From Mesorhizobium escarrei (GTDB lineage: Bacteria; Pseudomonadota; Alphaproteobacteria; Rhizobiales; Rhizobiaceae), in assembly GCF_935825525.1 (NCBI RefSeq), contig NZ_CAKXZT010000157.1:94346-158345 (forward strand): a stretch of DNA of 64,000 nt. The letters run 5' to 3'. Both the position numbers and the translations under genes were made by a program. The notes under the pieces are model-generated. The model saw nothing but the letters and a program-made list of their open reading frames with translations. It was not told the DNA's origin and searched no databases. This document shows, piece by piece, positions 9,236 to 17,666 of the stretch; within the stretch, counting starts at the first letter, position 1; every line of letters begins with the position of its first letter.

Positions 9236-10083
9236 TCTTTTACCCCCAGAGCATCGCCGAGCGCGTCGCCGAACAGGCTGAAGCCGAAGGCGAGCATCAC
9301 GATGGAGAGGCCAGGAAACAGAGTGATCCACCAGGCGGTGGTGATGAAGGGCTGGCCCTCCGCGACCATGATGCCCCATTCCGCGATCGGTGGCTGGACA
9401 CCGAGCCCCAGATAGCTGATCGCCGCGCCGTTGAGCAGGACGAGCACCGCATCCGACATGGAGAACACCACCGATCCGGCGATCGCATTTGGCAACAGAT
9501 GCCGGAACATAATGCGCGACCGGCTGAACCCGAGGCTGACTGCCGCGATAGCGTAATCGCTGTTCTTTAGCACCAGAACGTGCGCCCGGATCAGCCGCGC
9601 ATAAGAAACCCAGCCGACCAGCGCCATGGCGATGTAGAAACTACCGAGACCCGGCCCGAGTATGGCGATGATCGACAGCACCAGAACCAGGAAGGGGAAT
9701 GCGAGGATAACATCTATGAGCCGCATCAACAGCGCATCCACGATGCCGCCGAAGAACCCCGCCACAGTGCCGACCAGTGTTCCGATCACGAAGGGAAAGA
9801 TGACCCCCAGGAGCGCAATCTGGAGGTCTATTCGTGCGCCCCAAATGACCCGCGAAAAAACGTCGCGGCCGAAATTGTCGGTTCCAAACGGATGTGCCCA
9901 AGACGGATTTTGCAGCCGGAACTCAATATCCTGCGCGATGGGATCGTAGGGCGAAATATAGGGCGCTAACAGGGCTGCCACTACGAAGACGGTCAGGATT
10001 GTCGCGCCAATCACTAGGGCCGGTTGCCGGCCAAGCCGCCACCGCCAGCCCATCCGCCCCACGGCCAAAGCCCGCACGCTCAC
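9232..10083 (-). CDS. ABC transporter permease, DppC type
   Basis: This 283-residue inner-membrane protein has six predicted membrane segments, the N-terminal OppC/DppC region (LLAPYISPYDPIAQDIE, FGTDNFGRDVFSRVIWGAR) and the cytoplasmic coupling (EAA-type) loop around AAVSLGFSRSRIMFRHLLPN. It forms the translocation channel with the DppB-type permease. It overlaps both neighbours by 4 bp. Confidence 0.93.
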   Translation of the reverse strand: MSVRALAVGRMGWRWRLGRQPALVIGATILTVFVVAALLAPYISPYDPIAQDIEFRLQNPSWAHPFGTDNFGRDVFSRVIWGARIDLQIALLGVIFPFVIGTLVGTVAGFFGGIVDALLMRLIDVILAFPFLVLVLSIIAILGPGLGSFYIAMALVGWVSYARLIRAHVLVLKNSDYAIAAVSLGFSRSRIMFRHLLPNAIAGSVVFSMSDAVLVLLNGAAISYLGLGVQPPIAEWGIMVAEGQPFITTAWWITLFPGLSIVMLAFGFSLFGDALGDALGVKE

Positions 10084-11018
10084 AGCTTCACCCGCGGATC
10101 GGCGGCAACGGTCACGATGTCGGCGATGAGGTTGATAAGCACCGTGGCGCAGGCCAGCATCATCGCCACGCCCTGCACCACCATGTAGTCGCGCGAGAAG
10201 ATCGCCCGTACAAGCAATTGCCCGATGCCGGGAATGGCGAATACGCTTTCGATGACCACCGTCCCGCCGATCAACCAGCCTATGTTTATGGCGAGCAGGT
10301 TGATTGTCGGCACCATCGAGTTGGGAACAACATGGCGCCAGAATACCACGCGTTCGGGCATGCCGCGCGCGCGCGCGGCGGTGGCGACGTCGGAGCGCAG
10401 GCCTTCCACCATCGCCGCCCGCAAGCTGCGCGTCAGCACCGTCGAAAGCGAGAGCGCAATGGTCACGCTCGGTAGGACCAGATGGGCGATCTTCTCTCCC
10501 AACGTCTCGCCATATCCGGAAACGGGGAACATGCCGAGCGTGACGCTAAACAGGATGATCAGCATCAGCCCTAGCCAGAACGGCGGGAAACCGATGCCCG
10601 CCGTCGAGATGATGCGCACCGCGTGATCCGCGAACCGGCCATGGTTGCGGGCGGCTAGGGCAGCCATAGGCACCGCAATCAGCACGGAAAGCGTTACGCT
10701 CGCCAGCACCAGCACCAGCGTCGGCTCGATGCGCGTTATGATAAGCTTGAGCACGTCGATCTTGTAGAGGATCGACTTGCCCATCTCGCCGCTCAGCAGG
10801 TTTTTCACGAAGTAGAAATATTGCAACCACATGGGTTCATCGAGGCCGTACTGGCGGCGAATGTTGGCAATGGCGGTCGGCGTGGCGCGAGCGCCGAGCA
10901 GAACGCGGGCGGGGTCGCCCGGAATGAGCCGGACCAGGACAAAGGTAACGACGCTGATGCCGAACAGGACCGGAAGAAGCTGGATCGGGCGATAGAGGAC
11001 AAACTTGTACCGATGCAT
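10080..11018 (-). CDS. ABC transporter permease, DppB type
   Basis: The 312-residue permease has the typical DppB start (YRPIQLLPVLFGISVVTFVL, then RLIPGDPA) and a coupling loop with TAARARGMPERVVFWRHVVP. It is the first intact gene of the leftward transporter operon. Only 34 bp separate it from the truncated hydrolase gene upstream, so both probably shared one promoter. Confidence 0.93.
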   Translation of the reverse strand: MHRYKFVLYRPIQLLPVLFGISVVTFVLVRLIPGDPARVLLGARATPTAIANIRRQYGLDEPMWLQYFYFVKNLLSGEMGKSILYKIDVLKLIITRIEPTLVLVLASVTLSVLIAVPMAALAARNHGRFADHAVRIISTAGIGFPPFWLGLMLIILFSVTLGMFPVSGYGETLGEKIAHLVLPSVTIALSLSTVLTRSLRAAMVEGLRSDVATAARARGMPERVVFWRHVVPNSMVPTINLLAINIGWLIGGTVVIESVFAIPGIGQLLVRAIFSRDYMVVQGVAMMLACATVLINLIADIVTVAADPRVKL

Positions 11019-11051
11019 GTCTCACCGTTCCAATGTTCAGTGTTCAGTGCT

Positions 11052-11267
11052 TCATGTCTTCGCCCCGTGACGCGACAGGAAGTCGATCAGCACGCGGTAG
11101 TAGTCGTCAGGGTTCTCATAGAAGGGCAGGTGGCTGGATTTGCGCATCATGCTCACTTCCGCTTTGGGGATGGCAATGTTCGCACCCTTGCCGAAGCTGT
11201 AAGCCCTGATCCTATGGCCATCGACACGGATGTCGACCTGATCGTCGGGGCTGATATCACGCCACAT
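11052..11267 (-). pseudogene. proline-iminopeptidase-type alpha/beta hydrolase, internally deleted
   Basis: The 71-residue frame joins the first ~28 residues of this family (DIRVDGHRIRAYSFGKG, normally followed by the oxyanion-hole strand) directly to its last ~43 residues (SSHLPFYENPDDYYRVLIDF). The latter contains the His of the catalytic triad. The central region with the GxSxG nucleophile and the Asp is missing, so an in-frame deletion of roughly 0.7 kb is inferred. The remnant heads the peptide-transporter operon, where an intact peptidase would process imported peptides. It cannot be catalytic. Confidence 0.75.
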
Positions 11268-11406
11268 GCTTTATCCCCGTTTCATGAAAGACGCAGTGTA
11301 TCCGCCGACGGTCCGCCACCCTCGGCAGTTTATTCCTAAGCCATCCTTTCGCCAACTATAAGGTTCGAGGTCATCTCGTCAGAGACAAAGGAGACTGGCA
11401 ACAGGC

Positions 11407-12066
11407 ATGCTCGACCGGATTGAAACGATGAGGCACCACACGGCATGAGACCCTCGACAGACGCATTGATCACGCCTTTGAAGCCGTGAAGAACTTCGGC
11501 TTCGGCGCCATGACCCGGTGCAACTGCTGGCCGCACGCACCTCGGTGCCCTTCTTCTGGAACTACGAACTCCGAAACACGCATCAGCCATTTTCCTGACG
11601 TCGGAAGCCTAACCGGTGGCTATCTGCTCGACCATGACATGCCGGCCGGCGCGACGGTCCCGATCCATATGCCGCATGGCGGCTACGCCACCGTGACGGG
11701 GACGCTGGCGCCCGGCGCCACCGCGCGAGACCATGCAAAACATCGCCCATTTCGGCCTGCTGGCGCAGGTCTTCCACGAGGTCGCGTACCAAGCTTATGC
11801 GGCTACGGTGCAGGATCTGGCGTCGGTCCACCTCACCGCGCGGGAAGGCAGTGTCTCGGCAACTGTGCAAACGGCTACTCGGCGAAGGAAATCTCGCGTC
11901 TCGTTGGTCGTTCGGCCCAACGGTCGTGCTTCACTTGAGCACGGCGGCGAAAAAGCTGGGTGCCCGAAACCGCACCCAGGCGGCAGCCATGGCGGTCCGC
12001 CTTGGCCTACTGGGCGAGCCCCGGGCCGCTAGCGACTACGCGATGGTCGCCAAGACGAGAAGTTGA
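11407..12066 (+). pseudogene. LuxR-family autoinducer-binding regulator, frameshifted
   Basis: Family sequence is scattered over all three forward frames. MLDRIETM and then AVKNFGFGAM come from the N-terminus. VPFFWNYELRNTHQ, GYLLDHDMPAGATVPIHMP and GYATVTGTLAPG come from the acyl-homoserine-lactone-binding domain, followed by NIAHFGLLAQVFHEVAYQAY. The C-terminal GerE-type helix-turn-helix appears as GYSAKEISRLVGRS and then KLGARNRTQAAAMAVRLGLL in another frame. Several indels and a stop separate these blocks, so no functional regulator can be made. No luxI-type synthase is present in the window. It lies between the leftward transporter operon and the D-aminopeptidase. Confidence 0.8.
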
Positions 12067-12128
12067 CTTCCGGCGCCCGGTATCGACTATACCGCTCCGT
12101 CTCAGGCAACAGCATCGGGAGTCCCGCG

Positions 12129-13691
12129 GTGGCGAGCAAGGTCCACCTTTCATCCCTGAAGCGGTCGCTCGACGCCCTGCCTGAAAGGTTCAAGGGTCCG
12201 GGCGGCGTCGTGGGCGTAGTGGCCGACGGCGAGGTGCTGGCCCGGCAGGCATGGGGATATGCCGACCTGGCGAGCGGCCAAGCAATGACGACGGCCACCC
12301 GGCTGCCGATCTGCTCGATCAGCAAGCAGTTCACGTGCGGTGTGCTTCTGGATCTTGTGGGCGATCCTGCTCGCTTCGACGACCGTGTGGGGGAGTTCCT
12401 GCCGCGCCTCGAGGGCCGGTTGCCGCGTGTGGCGGACTTCTGCAACATGCAATCGGGCCTGCGGGACTACTGGGCGCTGACCGTCGTGCATGGCGCGCAG
12501 CCCGAAGGCGTCTTCGGCCGCGACGACGCCAAGCCGCTACTCGCCCGCATGCGTACCACCCACTTCGAGCCCCGCAGCAGCTATTCCTATTCCAACAGCA
12601 ATTTCCGCATCCTGTCCGACCTGCTGGAAGATTTCGCGGGCCGTTCGCTGGGTGAGCTTTACGCCGACCGGTTGTTTGGACCTGCGGGCATGGAAACCGC
12701 GCTTCTGACTGCCGACACCAGCAAGCCTGTGGATGACGTGATTGGCTACGAAGGCACCGACCAGGTCGGCTTCTTTCCCGCCACGAATCGCATCTTCTGG
12801 ACCGGCGATGCCGGCATCTCGGCTTCGCTGGACGACATGCTGGCGTGGGAGCGCCATATCGATGACACCCGCGACGAGGATGATGGCCTCTATCGGCGTC
12901 TGTCGCTGCCGCAGACGTTCAGCGACGGCGCACCTGCGCGCTATGGCTATGGCCTTGCGCACGAGACGGTGGACGGCGTCGCCGTGACGGGGCACGGGGG
13001 TGCCTTGCGCGGCTTCCGCCTGCAGCGCATGCATGCGGCGTCGAAGCGGTTGTCGGTGGTCGTCCTGCTCAACCATGAAGCCGATGCCCATGGGGCGGCG
13101 CGCATGGTGCTCCGCGCGGTCCTTGGTCATGACGAGATCCCGGCCTCCGACCACCCAGCCGATCCGACCTGGAACGGCCACTATCTGGACAAGACGAACG
13201 GCCTTCTGCTCAGCGTAAAGATGGATGGCGCAATGCTCGATGCACACTATGCCACCGCGTCCGACCGACTGCGTCTCAACTCCAAGAACAGTGCCGAGGC
13301 GCCCTCGATGACGTTGACGCGTGATGGCGACGCCGTCCGGTTGAACCGCGCAGGTGAAAATCTCAGCGCCCATGCGGTCCGCGTCACTGGGGAGGCCAGC
13401 CCGGGGCTTGAAGGAAAATACTACTCCAGCGAACTGGACGCTTGGCTGGAGATCGACAGGGCCGGCACCGCGCTGTTTGGCCGCTTCGAAGGCCTGTTGG
13501 GTCGCGGCCCCATGCACACGATCTACCCGGTGGGGCGGGATGTCTTCGTCCTGTCTTGCCAGCGTTCGATGGACGCTCCCGCGCCTGGCGACTGGACCAT
13601 CCAGATCGTACAGGACCCTGCAGAAGGCATTCGCGGCCTCGTCGTCGGCTGCTGGCTAGCCAGGAACATCGCCTACAGGAAGGTCCACTGA
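12129..13691 (+). CDS. dap: D-aminopeptidase (serine beta-lactamase fold, DAP family)
   Basis: A GTG at 12129, preceded by GGGAG at good spacing, gives 520 residues, the length I recall for Ochrobactrum anthropi D-aminopeptidase. The N-terminal penicillin-recognising domain has the SxxK nucleophile motif in PICSISKQFTCGVLLD, a YSN motif (SYSYSNSNF) and GHGGALRGF near the third motif. Two C-terminal beta-barrel-like domains follow (NGHYLDKTNGLLLSVKMDG; GLEGKYYSSELDAWLEIDR). Family members release N-terminal D-residues from peptides and amides. No signal peptide is seen, so it acts in the cytoplasm, probably on peptides imported by the neighbouring ABC system. Confidence 0.9.
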   Translation: MASKVHLSSLKRSLDALPERFKGPGGVVGVVADGEVLARQAWGYADLASGQAMTTATRLPICSISKQFTCGVLLDLVGDPARFDDRVGEFLPRLEGRLPRVADFCNMQSGLRDYWALTVVHGAQPEGVFGRDDAKPLLARMRTTHFEPRSSYSYSNSNFRILSDLLEDFAGRSLGELYADRLFGPAGMETALLTADTSKPVDDVIGYEGTDQVGFFPATNRIFWTGDAGISASLDDMLAWERHIDDTRDEDDGLYRRLSLPQTFSDGAPARYGYGLAHETVDGVAVTGHGGALRGFRLQRMHAASKRLSVVVLLNHEADAHGAARMVLRAVLGHDEIPASDHPADPTWNGHYLDKTNGLLLSVKMDGAMLDAHYATASDRLRLNSKNSAEAPSMTLTRDGDAVRLNRAGENLSAHAVRVTGEASPGLEGKYYSSELDAWLEIDRAGTALFGRFEGLLGRGPMHTIYPVGRDVFVLSCQRSMDAPAPGDWTIQIVQDPAEGIRGLVVGCWLARNIAYRKVH

Positions 13692-14015
13692 AGGTCTCTT
13701 AATGGCGTTTTTAAAAGATCCGACCGATTGTCGTCGCGCAAGCGACATGGATGATCGGACCGTCCGCCAAGCGACGACCCATCGGGGCGGCGGAATGCCT
13801 TCAGGAAGCTGAACATTCGAGCGTACTCAGCACTCCCCGGAGCCGGAGACGGAGGCTGACTTCTACGACCGGGAGGAGGCGTAAACCCGACCTCAGACTA
13901 CGCTAGCCGGAATGTCCGCTTCAGGGGAAAGCAAAGTTTGCCTCGACGGCCGAGATTAGGGCGCAAGCGGACAGGTTCCACGAAGTGCCAGTGCGCAGTT
14001 AATCGCCCACACCAC
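13692..14015. other. intergenic region without recognisable gene
   Basis: These 324 bp lie between the converging D-aminopeptidase and the quinone oxidoreductase. I see no coding frame with family resemblance, no RNA gene and no clear terminator. A short T-rich stretch follows the D-aminopeptidase stop. Confidence 0.5.
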
Positions 14016-15005
14016 TCAAGGTATCAGCACGACCTTGCCGGTCGAGCGGCGCTCCTCCAGCAGGCGATGCGCTTCGTTGGCCTGGTCAAGCGGGTAGCGG
14101 CCGCCTTGCGTCACGGCAAGTTGGCCGCCGGCGGCCAGGTGGAAAAGCTGCGACATGCTGGCCCTGAGGCCGTCGGTGGAGAGCAGCGGAAGCAGGGCAA
14201 AACCTCGCAGGGACTGGTTTCGGGTGATCATCGCTTCCAGGTCCGCAGCGCTGATCGCGTATCTGCCCAGCGCTGCAAAAACCAGCTCTCCGCCAGGCGC
14301 GAGAGCCTGCAGCGATGCCGCCGTCATCGATCCGCCGACAATGTCGTAGATGATATCGACGCCGGCGCCGCCAGCCGCCTCCCGCACACGCGCGGGCCAA
14401 TCCGACGTGCTGTGGTCGACCGCGGCATCGGCGCCAAGCGACTGGGCAAGGTCGAGCTTGGCCCTGCTGCCGGCGACCGCGACCACGGTGCTGGCGGCCT
14501 GACGTTTGGCGAGCTGGACCAGCAACGAGCCGACACCGCCCGCGGCTGCAGTGACCAGCACCGACTTGCCGGTTGGCGGGCTTTGCCGCAGCAGATGAAA
14601 GGCCGTCAGTCCCTGCACCATCAAGGCCGTCGCGTCTTCGAATGAGAGCGCGTCGGGCAAAGGCACGGCCAGCGATGCGTCGATCGTCACATAGTCGGCA
14701 TAGCCGCCAAACGGGCGCTTCGAAGCGAACAGCGGCGCCGCGACGGGCGTCCCGGTCAGCGAGATGTCGACCCCGTGACCAAGCGCCTCCACTGTGCCGG
14801 CAGCCTCGACGCCGAGAACCATCGGCAATTGCGGCGTCACCGCGTAGCAATCCCCGCGCATCAACACCTCGAAGAAATTCACGCCGGCCGCATGAACGCG
14901 GATCAGCACCTCGCCTGCTTGCGGCTCCGGCTTCGGCATCTCGACGACGTCGAGGACCTCGGGACCGCCGAAACGGTTCAGCTGAATGGCTCTCATGGCA
15001 TGCAC
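14016..15005 (-). CDS. zinc-type alcohol dehydrogenase-like / quinone oxidoreductase
   Basis: This 329-residue medium-chain dehydrogenase/reductase starts MRAIQLNRFGGPEVL (second ATG, 14996), typical of NADPH:quinone reductases. VLVTAAAGGVGSLLVQLAK forms the NADPH-binding Rossmann turn. The cysteine ligands of the structural and catalytic zinc sites are absent, as expected for the QOR branch. It probably reduces quinones or enones with NADPH in the cytoplasm. It is divergent from an HxlR regulator 88 bp away, the usual setting for redox-responsive control. Confidence 0.88.
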   Translation of the reverse strand: MHAMRAIQLNRFGGPEVLDVVEMPKPEPQAGEVLIRVHAAGVNFFEVLMRGDCYAVTPQLPMVLGVEAAGTVEALGHGVDISLTGTPVAAPLFASKRPFGGYADYVTIDASLAVPLPDALSFEDATALMVQGLTAFHLLRQSPPTGKSVLVTAAAGGVGSLLVQLAKRQAASTVVAVAGSRAKLDLAQSLGADAAVDHSTSDWPARVREAAGGAGVDIIYDIVGGSMTAASLQALAPGGELVFAALGRYAISAADLEAMITRNQSLRGFALLPLLSTDGLRASMSQLFHLAAGGQLAVTQGGRYPLDQANEAHRLLEERRSTGKVVLIP

Positions 15006-15093
15006 CCATCGCTATGGCATCGGCTGCTGTTTGCCACTATCTGCCTGATCGCGACTACACACTCATTTGTCCCCTGCTGACCAGGAGGTGACC

Positions 15094-15546
15094 ATGGCAA
15101 TGCCGACCAAAAGGGGGCCGACCAAATGGGGGCCGACCAACAGGGGGCCAACCAAGAGGCTGCCAACGAAAAGACTGCCTCTGCTGCCGGCGGAACGCGC
15201 GCTGAAAGTGATTTCGGGCCGATGGAAGGCTGTCATTCTCTACCATCTCTTCGACGGACCCCGGCGGCTGTCGGTGCTGAAGACGCTGGTGCCTGATATC
15301 ACCCAGAAAGTGCTGATCCAGCAGCTTCGCGAAATGGAGGAACACGGCCTTGTCAGACGCGAGATCTTTGCCGAGATTCCCTCACGCGTCGAATATTCGG
15401 CGACGCGCCTCGGCCTCAGCCTCGAGCCTATCCTTCTGTCGCTCTGCGCGTGGGGCCAGCACCATGCGGATGAGTTGAACGAGATGGACCGCCTCGCCGA
15501 TTGCGTCATCAGGCCTCGGCAGGCGCGGCAGCCAGCCGTCGCCTGA
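15094..15546 (+). CDS. HxlR-family transcriptional regulator with a repeat-encoded N-terminus
   Basis: The start at 15094 has AGGAGG five bases upstream and is preferred over codon 15067. The HxlR winged helix covers ALKVISGRWKAVILYHLFDG to VEYSATRLGLSLEPIL. Before it come ~27 residues of a Pro-Thr-Lys-Arg repeat (PTKRG PTKWG PTNRG PTKRL PTKRL) encoded by a 15-bp tandem array. Regulators of this family lacking the usual N-terminal cysteine respond by other routes. Here no Cys is present before the helix. The likely target is the divergent quinone oxidoreductase. Confidence 0.88.
   Translation: MAMPTKRGPTKWGPTNRGPTKRLPTKRLPLLPAERALKVISGRWKAVILYHLFDGPRRLSVLKTLVPDITQKVLIQQLREMEEHGLVRREIFAEIPSRVEYSATRLGLSLEPILLSLCAWGQHHADELNEMDRLADCVIRPRQARQPAVA
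15101..15179 (+). repeat. 15-bp tandem repeat inside HxlR gene, about 5 copies
   Basis: Units of the form TGCCGACCAAAAGGG recur with period 15, in phase with the codons, and encode (P-T-K/N-R/W-G/L) repeats. Later copies diverge. An in-phase array can change copy number without breaking the frame. Confidence 0.85.
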
Positions 15547-15549
15547 ATC

Positions 15550-15577
15550 AAAAAAAGGGCGACGCAAGCGCCGCCCC
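15550..15577 (-). terminator. intrinsic terminator for the FMN reductase gene
   Basis: Read on the minus strand, a GC-rich hairpin (GGGCGGCG paired with CGTCGCCC around a short loop) is followed immediately by seven Ts. It lies beyond the reductase stop and just after the stop of the converging HxlR gene. Confidence 0.7.
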
Positions 15578-15626
15578 CGGAATCCTTCTAGGCATGAATC
15601 CTTGGGAGGATTGTTCTGGTCTGCGG

Positions 15627-16232
15627 TCAGGCCGCCTTGACTTCCTCGGCCACCGCGTCGGCCTGGCGCGCCGCCTTCAGCACTTTGGCCCACCATGCAA
15701 CGTCGTTGACCAGCGCGGTCGCCGCCTGGTTCAGGTGCTCGAGCTCCTCGAGCTTCTTTTCACCTTGTCGGACAGCGAGGAAGTCAGCCCACGCAATATG
15801 GACGGCGGACTTGACCGGCGCCATCTGCAGCTCGACGGCATGCAATCTGAGCTGCTCGACGGCACGCGCGCCGCCGACGCTGCCATAGCCGACGAAACCG
15901 GCCGGCTTCTTGTTCCATTCATTGGCGGCGTAGTCGATCGCGTTCTTCAGCACGGCCGTCGGGCCATGGTTGTATTCGGCGGCGGTGAAGATGAAGCCAT
16001 CGAACTCGGCGACCTTCTTCTGCCAGCGCTTTGCCACTTCATTCTGCGACGGCGCCCAGGCGGACGAAGCGACCTCGTCGAAAAACGGCAGCGGGAAGTC
16101 GCGCAGGTCGACCACTTCCACGTCGATGTCGGCATGCGACTTGGCGATCTTGGCGATCCACTGCGTCGGAACGTCGGCGAAGCGTGCGGCGCGGGTCGAA
16201 CCGACGACAATGGCGATTTTGGGCTTGGACAT
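15627..16232 (-). CDS. NADPH-dependent FMN reductase
   Basis: This 201-residue flavodoxin-fold protein has the phosphate-binding loop IAIVVGSTRAARFAD and the characteristic TAAEYNHGPTAVLKNAIDY and GYGSVGGARAVEQLR segments. It transfers electrons from NAD(P)H via FMN to quinones, azo dyes or similar acceptors. It is divergent from an HxlR regulator, with a dyad between the two starts, suggesting control by that regulator. Confidence 0.9.
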   Translation of the reverse strand: MSKPKIAIVVGSTRAARFADVPTQWIAKIAKSHADIDVEVVDLRDFPLPFFDEVASSAWAPSQNEVAKRWQKKVAEFDGFIFTAAEYNHGPTAVLKNAIDYAANEWNKKPAGFVGYGSVGGARAVEQLRLHAVELQMAPVKSAVHIAWADFLAVRQGEKKLEELEHLNQAATALVNDVAWWAKVLKAARQADAVAEEVKAA

Positions 16233-16260
16233 AGAGGGGCTCTCCTTCAGGCGAATTTCT

Positions 16261-16277
16261 GGTATCGTTTAGATACC
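16261..16277. promoter_or_regulatory. palindrome, probable HxlR operator
   Basis: GGTATC and GATACC form perfect 6-bp arms around a 5-bp spacer, and two of three flanking bases also pair. The dyad lies between the divergent FMN reductase and HxlR starts. A further half site (GATACC) occurs at 16326, inside the start of the regulator gene. Confidence 0.6.
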
Positions 16278-16285
16278 TGAGCTAT

Positions 16286-16693
16286 ATGAGTGACTGCGCC
16301 GACGAGGCGCAAGGAGGCACCTTTTTGATACCAAGGCACCCGCACCGCACCGAGGACTGCCGCGCCATCTCGGAAATCCTGCAGCGCGTCGGCGACAAGT
16401 GGACCGTCCTGGTCGTCGGCAAGCTCGGTGACGGGCCGCTGCGCTTCAACGAATTGCGCAGCGCCGTCGGCGGCATTTCGCAGAAGATGCTGACCACCAC
16501 GTTGCGCGGGCTGGAGCGCGACGGCTTCGTCACCCGCACCGTGTTTCCGACCATTCCGCCGCGCGTCGATTATGAGCTGACCGACCTCGGCTACGAGCTG
16601 CTCGTTCCGGTCGGTGCGCTCGGCGAATGGGCGCGCAAGAACACCGAGCGGGTCAAGGCCGCGCGCGAAAGATTCGATGAGATACATGCCTGA
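16286..16693 (+). CDS. HxlR-family transcriptional regulator
   Basis: This 135-residue MarR-like winged-helix protein contains the motif CRAISEILQRVGDKWTVLVV with a cysteine before the recognition region, typical of redox- or electrophile-sensing HxlR proteins. It continues through SQKMLTTTLRGLERDGFV and PPRVDYELTDLGYELL. It probably controls itself and the divergent FMN reductase through the dyad at 16261-16277. Confidence 0.9.
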   Translation: MSDCADEAQGGTFLIPRHPHRTEDCRAISEILQRVGDKWTVLVVGKLGDGPLRFNELRSAVGGISQKMLTTTLRGLERDGFVTRTVFPTIPPRVDYELTDLGYELLVPVGALGEWARKNTERVKAARERFDEIHA

Positions 16694-17153
16694 AACTCTT
16701 GCGCTGCAAGGGTTTGCGCACGGGGCGTAGCGCAGACGAATTCTACGGCTGCATCTGCATTCCGGCCCCCAGACGGCTTTCGATCCGCTTGGTTTCGGCG
16801 CCGGATTGACCACTTTGCCGTGGATGGCACGGCCCCTCGTGGATGGCACGGCGCCCTTTTTTCGCAATCGCTCACGCTCATGGCGTGGCAGGGTGTTGCA
16901 ACACCAATTCCGCACCTGTCACTTGCCACGTGAGGGTATGGTTTTGTAGGCGCAACTGGCTGCGGCCTCGTCTCGTTTGGACCTCGGTACAGGCTGTTGC
17001 GGCCAACAGGCAGAACGAGGCTGCAGCGCGCCTGCCAACCGGTCGTTCAGCAATCGTTGACGCATTGTCTTTCCCCAAGCCCTGCCGAACATGGTCATGC
17101 GAAGCATCGCCCTTGGCAAGCGGTTCGACTTTAAGCTGACTACATCCAGCCGG
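16694..17153. other. intergenic region of about 460 bp
   Basis: Apart from the hairpin and direct repeat at 16817-16862, I find no gene I can defend. A leftward 66-codon frame (16878-17078) has a weakly lipoprotein-like start (FCLLAATAC) but poor ribosome-site and codon support. Confidence 0.4.
16817..16862 (+). terminator. possible terminator with a 14-bp direct repeat
   Basis: GCCGTG/CACGGC arms form a hairpin. The 14-mer GTGGATGGCACGGC occurs twice (16820 and 16839), and the second copy is followed by six Ts. It lies 120 bp downstream of the HxlR stop. The structure is imperfect. Confidence 0.35.
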
Positions 17154-17549
17154 TCAGGTTTCCGCCGGAACCGCCTTCGGCTGGCCTTCGCCGTCCAGCG
17201 CCACCATGACAAAATCGGCGTGGGTGACCTTCTCCATCAAATCGGAGAGGTAGCGCTGCGCCCATGCCTCGACCTTGAGCGTCATCGAGGTGCGGCCGAC
17301 GCGTTCGACATGCGTATAGATGCACAGCGTGTCGCCGATCTTCATCGCTTTTGCGAACGACATTTCCTTCACCGCTGCCGTCACCACGCGGCCCTTGGCC
17401 CGTTCGGCGGCGCGGATACCGCAGGCAAGGTCCATCTGCGCCATCACCCAACCGCCAAAAATGTCGCCCGCGGCATTGGCGTCCGAAGGCATGGCCAGCG
17501 TCCTGAGCGTCAGATCGCCAATCGGCCGCCCGTCCGCGTAATGCACCAT
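17154..17549 (-). CDS. acyl-CoA thioesterase (YciA/hotdog type)
   Basis: This 131-residue single hotdog-domain protein carries MPSDANAAGDIFGGWVMAQMD, the active-site segment of the YciA/BACH family (Asn, Asp and Gly conserved), and VGRTSMTLKVEAWAQR on the following strands. It hydrolyses acyl-CoA in the cytoplasm, normally as a hexamer. It is a stand-alone gene, divergent from a GNAT acetyltransferase. Confidence 0.9.
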   Translation of the reverse strand: MVHYADGRPIGDLTLRTLAMPSDANAAGDIFGGWVMAQMDLACGIRAAERAKGRVVTAAVKEMSFAKAMKIGDTLCIYTHVERVGRTSMTLKVEAWAQRYLSDLMEKVTHADFVMVALDGEGQPKAVPAET

Positions 17550-17666
17550 GCGCCAAATCTCCTTGAGATCGATTGTCTCCCGATCCCGTATCGGGATGGC
17601 ACCGATGCGTCAACGCGCACTGCCAAGTGCTAAACTGCGCACAGTGAGTTGAGAAGGACAGCTGAC

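Noticed and set aside
16878..17078. Leftward 66-codon frame with a lipoprotein-like start
   Set aside because: The lipobox is poor (ATAC), there is no clear ribosome site and no recognisable family.
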